Shown here: piece by piece, positions 31,559 to 32,576 of the stretch
How positions within the stretch are numbered: position 1 is the first letter of the stretch
How the letters are laid out: every line of letters begins with the position of its first letter
Made by a program: the position numbers and the translations under genes
DNA from: Cognatishimia activa
Lineage (GTDB): Bacteria; Pseudomonadota; Alphaproteobacteria; Rhodobacterales; Rhodobacteraceae
Direction of reading: 5' to 3'
Assembly: GCF_001458335.1 (NCBI RefSeq)
Contig: NZ_CYTO01000024.1
Coordinates: forward strand, 309,492-342,067
DNA: 32,576 bases
Notes under the pieces: generated by a model
Told to the model about the DNA's origin: nothing
Database searches by the model: none
The model's input: the letters and a program-made list of their open reading frames with translations, nothing else

Positions 31559-32576
31559 TTGACCATAAAAAGACCGCGAGCCATCGCGACATTACTACTG
31601 GCCTGGCTGTGCTTTGGCGCAACGCTGGCCAATTCAGAAGAAATCAATACCGGAGACAGTTTAGACATCGCTGTTTTCGAATGGGATCGTGAAGCCGGCG
31701 CTATCCGGTCTTGGGAAACGATCAACAACGAATACACGGTCGCAGAAGACGGGATCTTATATTTCCCATTCATCGACGGTGGGATCGTTGCGGTAGGCTT
31801 AGATACCAACGAGTTGGCGAGTTCTCTTTCTAGCAGGCTCCTTGAAAGCCTCAGCTTGCCTGATCTTCCGGCGGTTCAAATCAAACAAAGTTCCACCGAG
31901 CCGGTTTCGGTTTATGGGTTTGTGCGCAATACCGGGCGCTTTGACATTCGACCGGGCCAGACAATCCGAGAGATATTTGTCGCAGCCGGCGGATCGCCGA
32001 TCGCGTTGAATGCAAATCCTGGGCTGGAGCTCTCTGAATTAACACAACGGCTAGACGTTCTTCAGTCGCGGCGCACCATACTATCGGCAAGACTGGCGCG
32101 ACTGCGCGCGGAAGGCGAAGGCGCGGCGACGCTGGATTTACCAGAAGATGTTGATCCAGAGGTCGCCGAGAAACAGAAACGCGAAGAAAAGGTTTTCAGC
32201 CTCAACCGTGAACGCACCGAGAGGCAGACCCAACTCCTCGAAGGTAGAATAGGTCTTTTGACCGGCGAAATCGGCTCGTTGCAGACACAGCTTAAAAACC
32301 TCAGCCTCCAACTGGAACTTGCACAAGAGCAGCTCGATAACATCAACCAACTCGCGGATCGCGGGCTTGCGGTGAACGCGCGCCAGCTTGATGCTTTGTC
32401 TTTGGTGAGCAATTTGGAAACGCGACAATTGACACTTCAACTTGCAGTCACCGAAGCACGCCAAAACCTATCTGTTGCCGAACTCGATCTGGTCGACGCT
32501 CAATCGGGTGCATCCGCTTCAAGACTTGTGGCGGCTCAAGATGTCGAGAACCAACTGCTGTTATTGGAAGATCAAT
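31559..32576 (+). CDS. exoF: Polysaccharide export protein ExoF, N-terminal part (cut by window end)
   Basis: The frame is open from TTG 31559 through the last base; 339 codons are visible. TTG is the only start between the frame's upstream stop and the signal peptide, with AAGG about 11 bases ahead. Residues 1-26 look like a signal peptide (IATLLLAWLCFGATLANS). A polysaccharide-export domain follows (NTGDSLDIAVFEWDREAG, YTVAEDGILYFPFIDG), then an SLBB-like piece (VSVYGFVRNTGRFDIRPGQT). From about residue 155 long heptad-like helices run to the end. ExoF-type proteins pair this export domain with a coiled coil and act in the periplasm or outer membrane in polysaccharide export. It lies one base after exoY and is likely co-transcribed with it. 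Confidence 0.85.
   Translation, partial: MTIKRPRAIATLLLAWLCFGATLANSEEINTGDSLDIAVFEWDREAGAIRSWETINNEYTVAEDGILYFPFIDGGIVAVGLDTNELASSLSSRLLESLSLPDLPAVQIKQSSTEPVSVYGFVRNTGRFDIRPGQTIREIFVAAGGSPIALNANPGLELSELTQRLDVLQSRRTILSARLARLRAEGEGAATLDLPEDVDPEVAEKQKREEKVFSLNRERTERQTQLLEGRIGLLTGEIGSLQTQLKNLSLQLELAQEQLDNINQLADRGLAVNARQLDALSLVSNLETRQLTLQLAVTEARQNLSVAELDLVDAQSGASASRLVAAQDVENQLLLLEDQ

Overview
The window looks like chromosomal DNA from an alphaproteobacterium, most likely of the Roseobacter/Rhodobacterales type. The reasons are a cpa/tad pilus locus of alphaproteobacterial layout and an ExoY/ExoF pair very close in plan to rhizobial exopolysaccharide genes. The small exported proteins and the YkuD L,D-transpeptidase are also of alphaproteobacterial style. 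No rRNA, tRNA, CRISPR array, insertion sequence or phage gene was seen. Genus-level placement is not possible from sequence reading alone.

Layout. (1) 1-2578 (+): the end of a family-4-like glycosyltransferase, a MurG-like GT-B glycosyltransferase with an unusual N-terminal half, and an unknown 188-aa protein, in one tight operon. (2) 2863-5121 (+): two exported proteins of unknown function, a strong hairpin terminator, and a degenerate methyltransferase-like protein. A small secreted protein at 5183-5482 (-) faces it. (3) 5654-15017 (-): the main Flp pilus operon, in transcription order flp, cpaB, cpaC, small lipoprotein, two TadE-like pseudopilins, cpaE, L,D-transpeptidase, cpaF, tadB, tadC. 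(4) 15323-18164 (-): tadD, cpaA, tadG, a second pilus transcription unit just upstream. (5) 18451-19938 (+): a divergent winged-helix plus AAA+ ATPase. (6) 19943-30512: polysaccharide modification and assembly genes on both strands: an OpgB-like phosphoglycerol transferase, two acyltransferase-3 proteins, three sulfotransferase-like proteins, a Wzx-type flippase, a GT2 and a GT8. (7) 30844-32576 (+): exoY and the first 339 codons of exoF, cut by the window end.

How it fits together: the window encodes surface-attachment machinery. CpaA would process the Flp pilin and pseudopilins. CpaF, TadB, TadC and CpaE form the inner-membrane motor and platform, CpaC the outer-membrane secretin, CpaB and TadD the assembly parts. 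The L,D-transpeptidase could adjust peptidoglycan around the pilus. ExoY would load the first sugar on undecaprenyl phosphate, GT2/GT8 proteins extend the glycan, the flippase moves it, sulfo-, acyl- and phosphoglycerol transferases may decorate it, and ExoF would help export. The joint role is inferred from gene content.

The most interesting signals outside genes are three. A shared inverted repeat (TCTCA-N3-TGAGA) lies upstream of both flp and the tadD/ATPase divergent pair. Two tandem stem-loops sit between flp and cpaB. Two motifs are shared by the upstream regions of exoY and of the exported protein at 2863.
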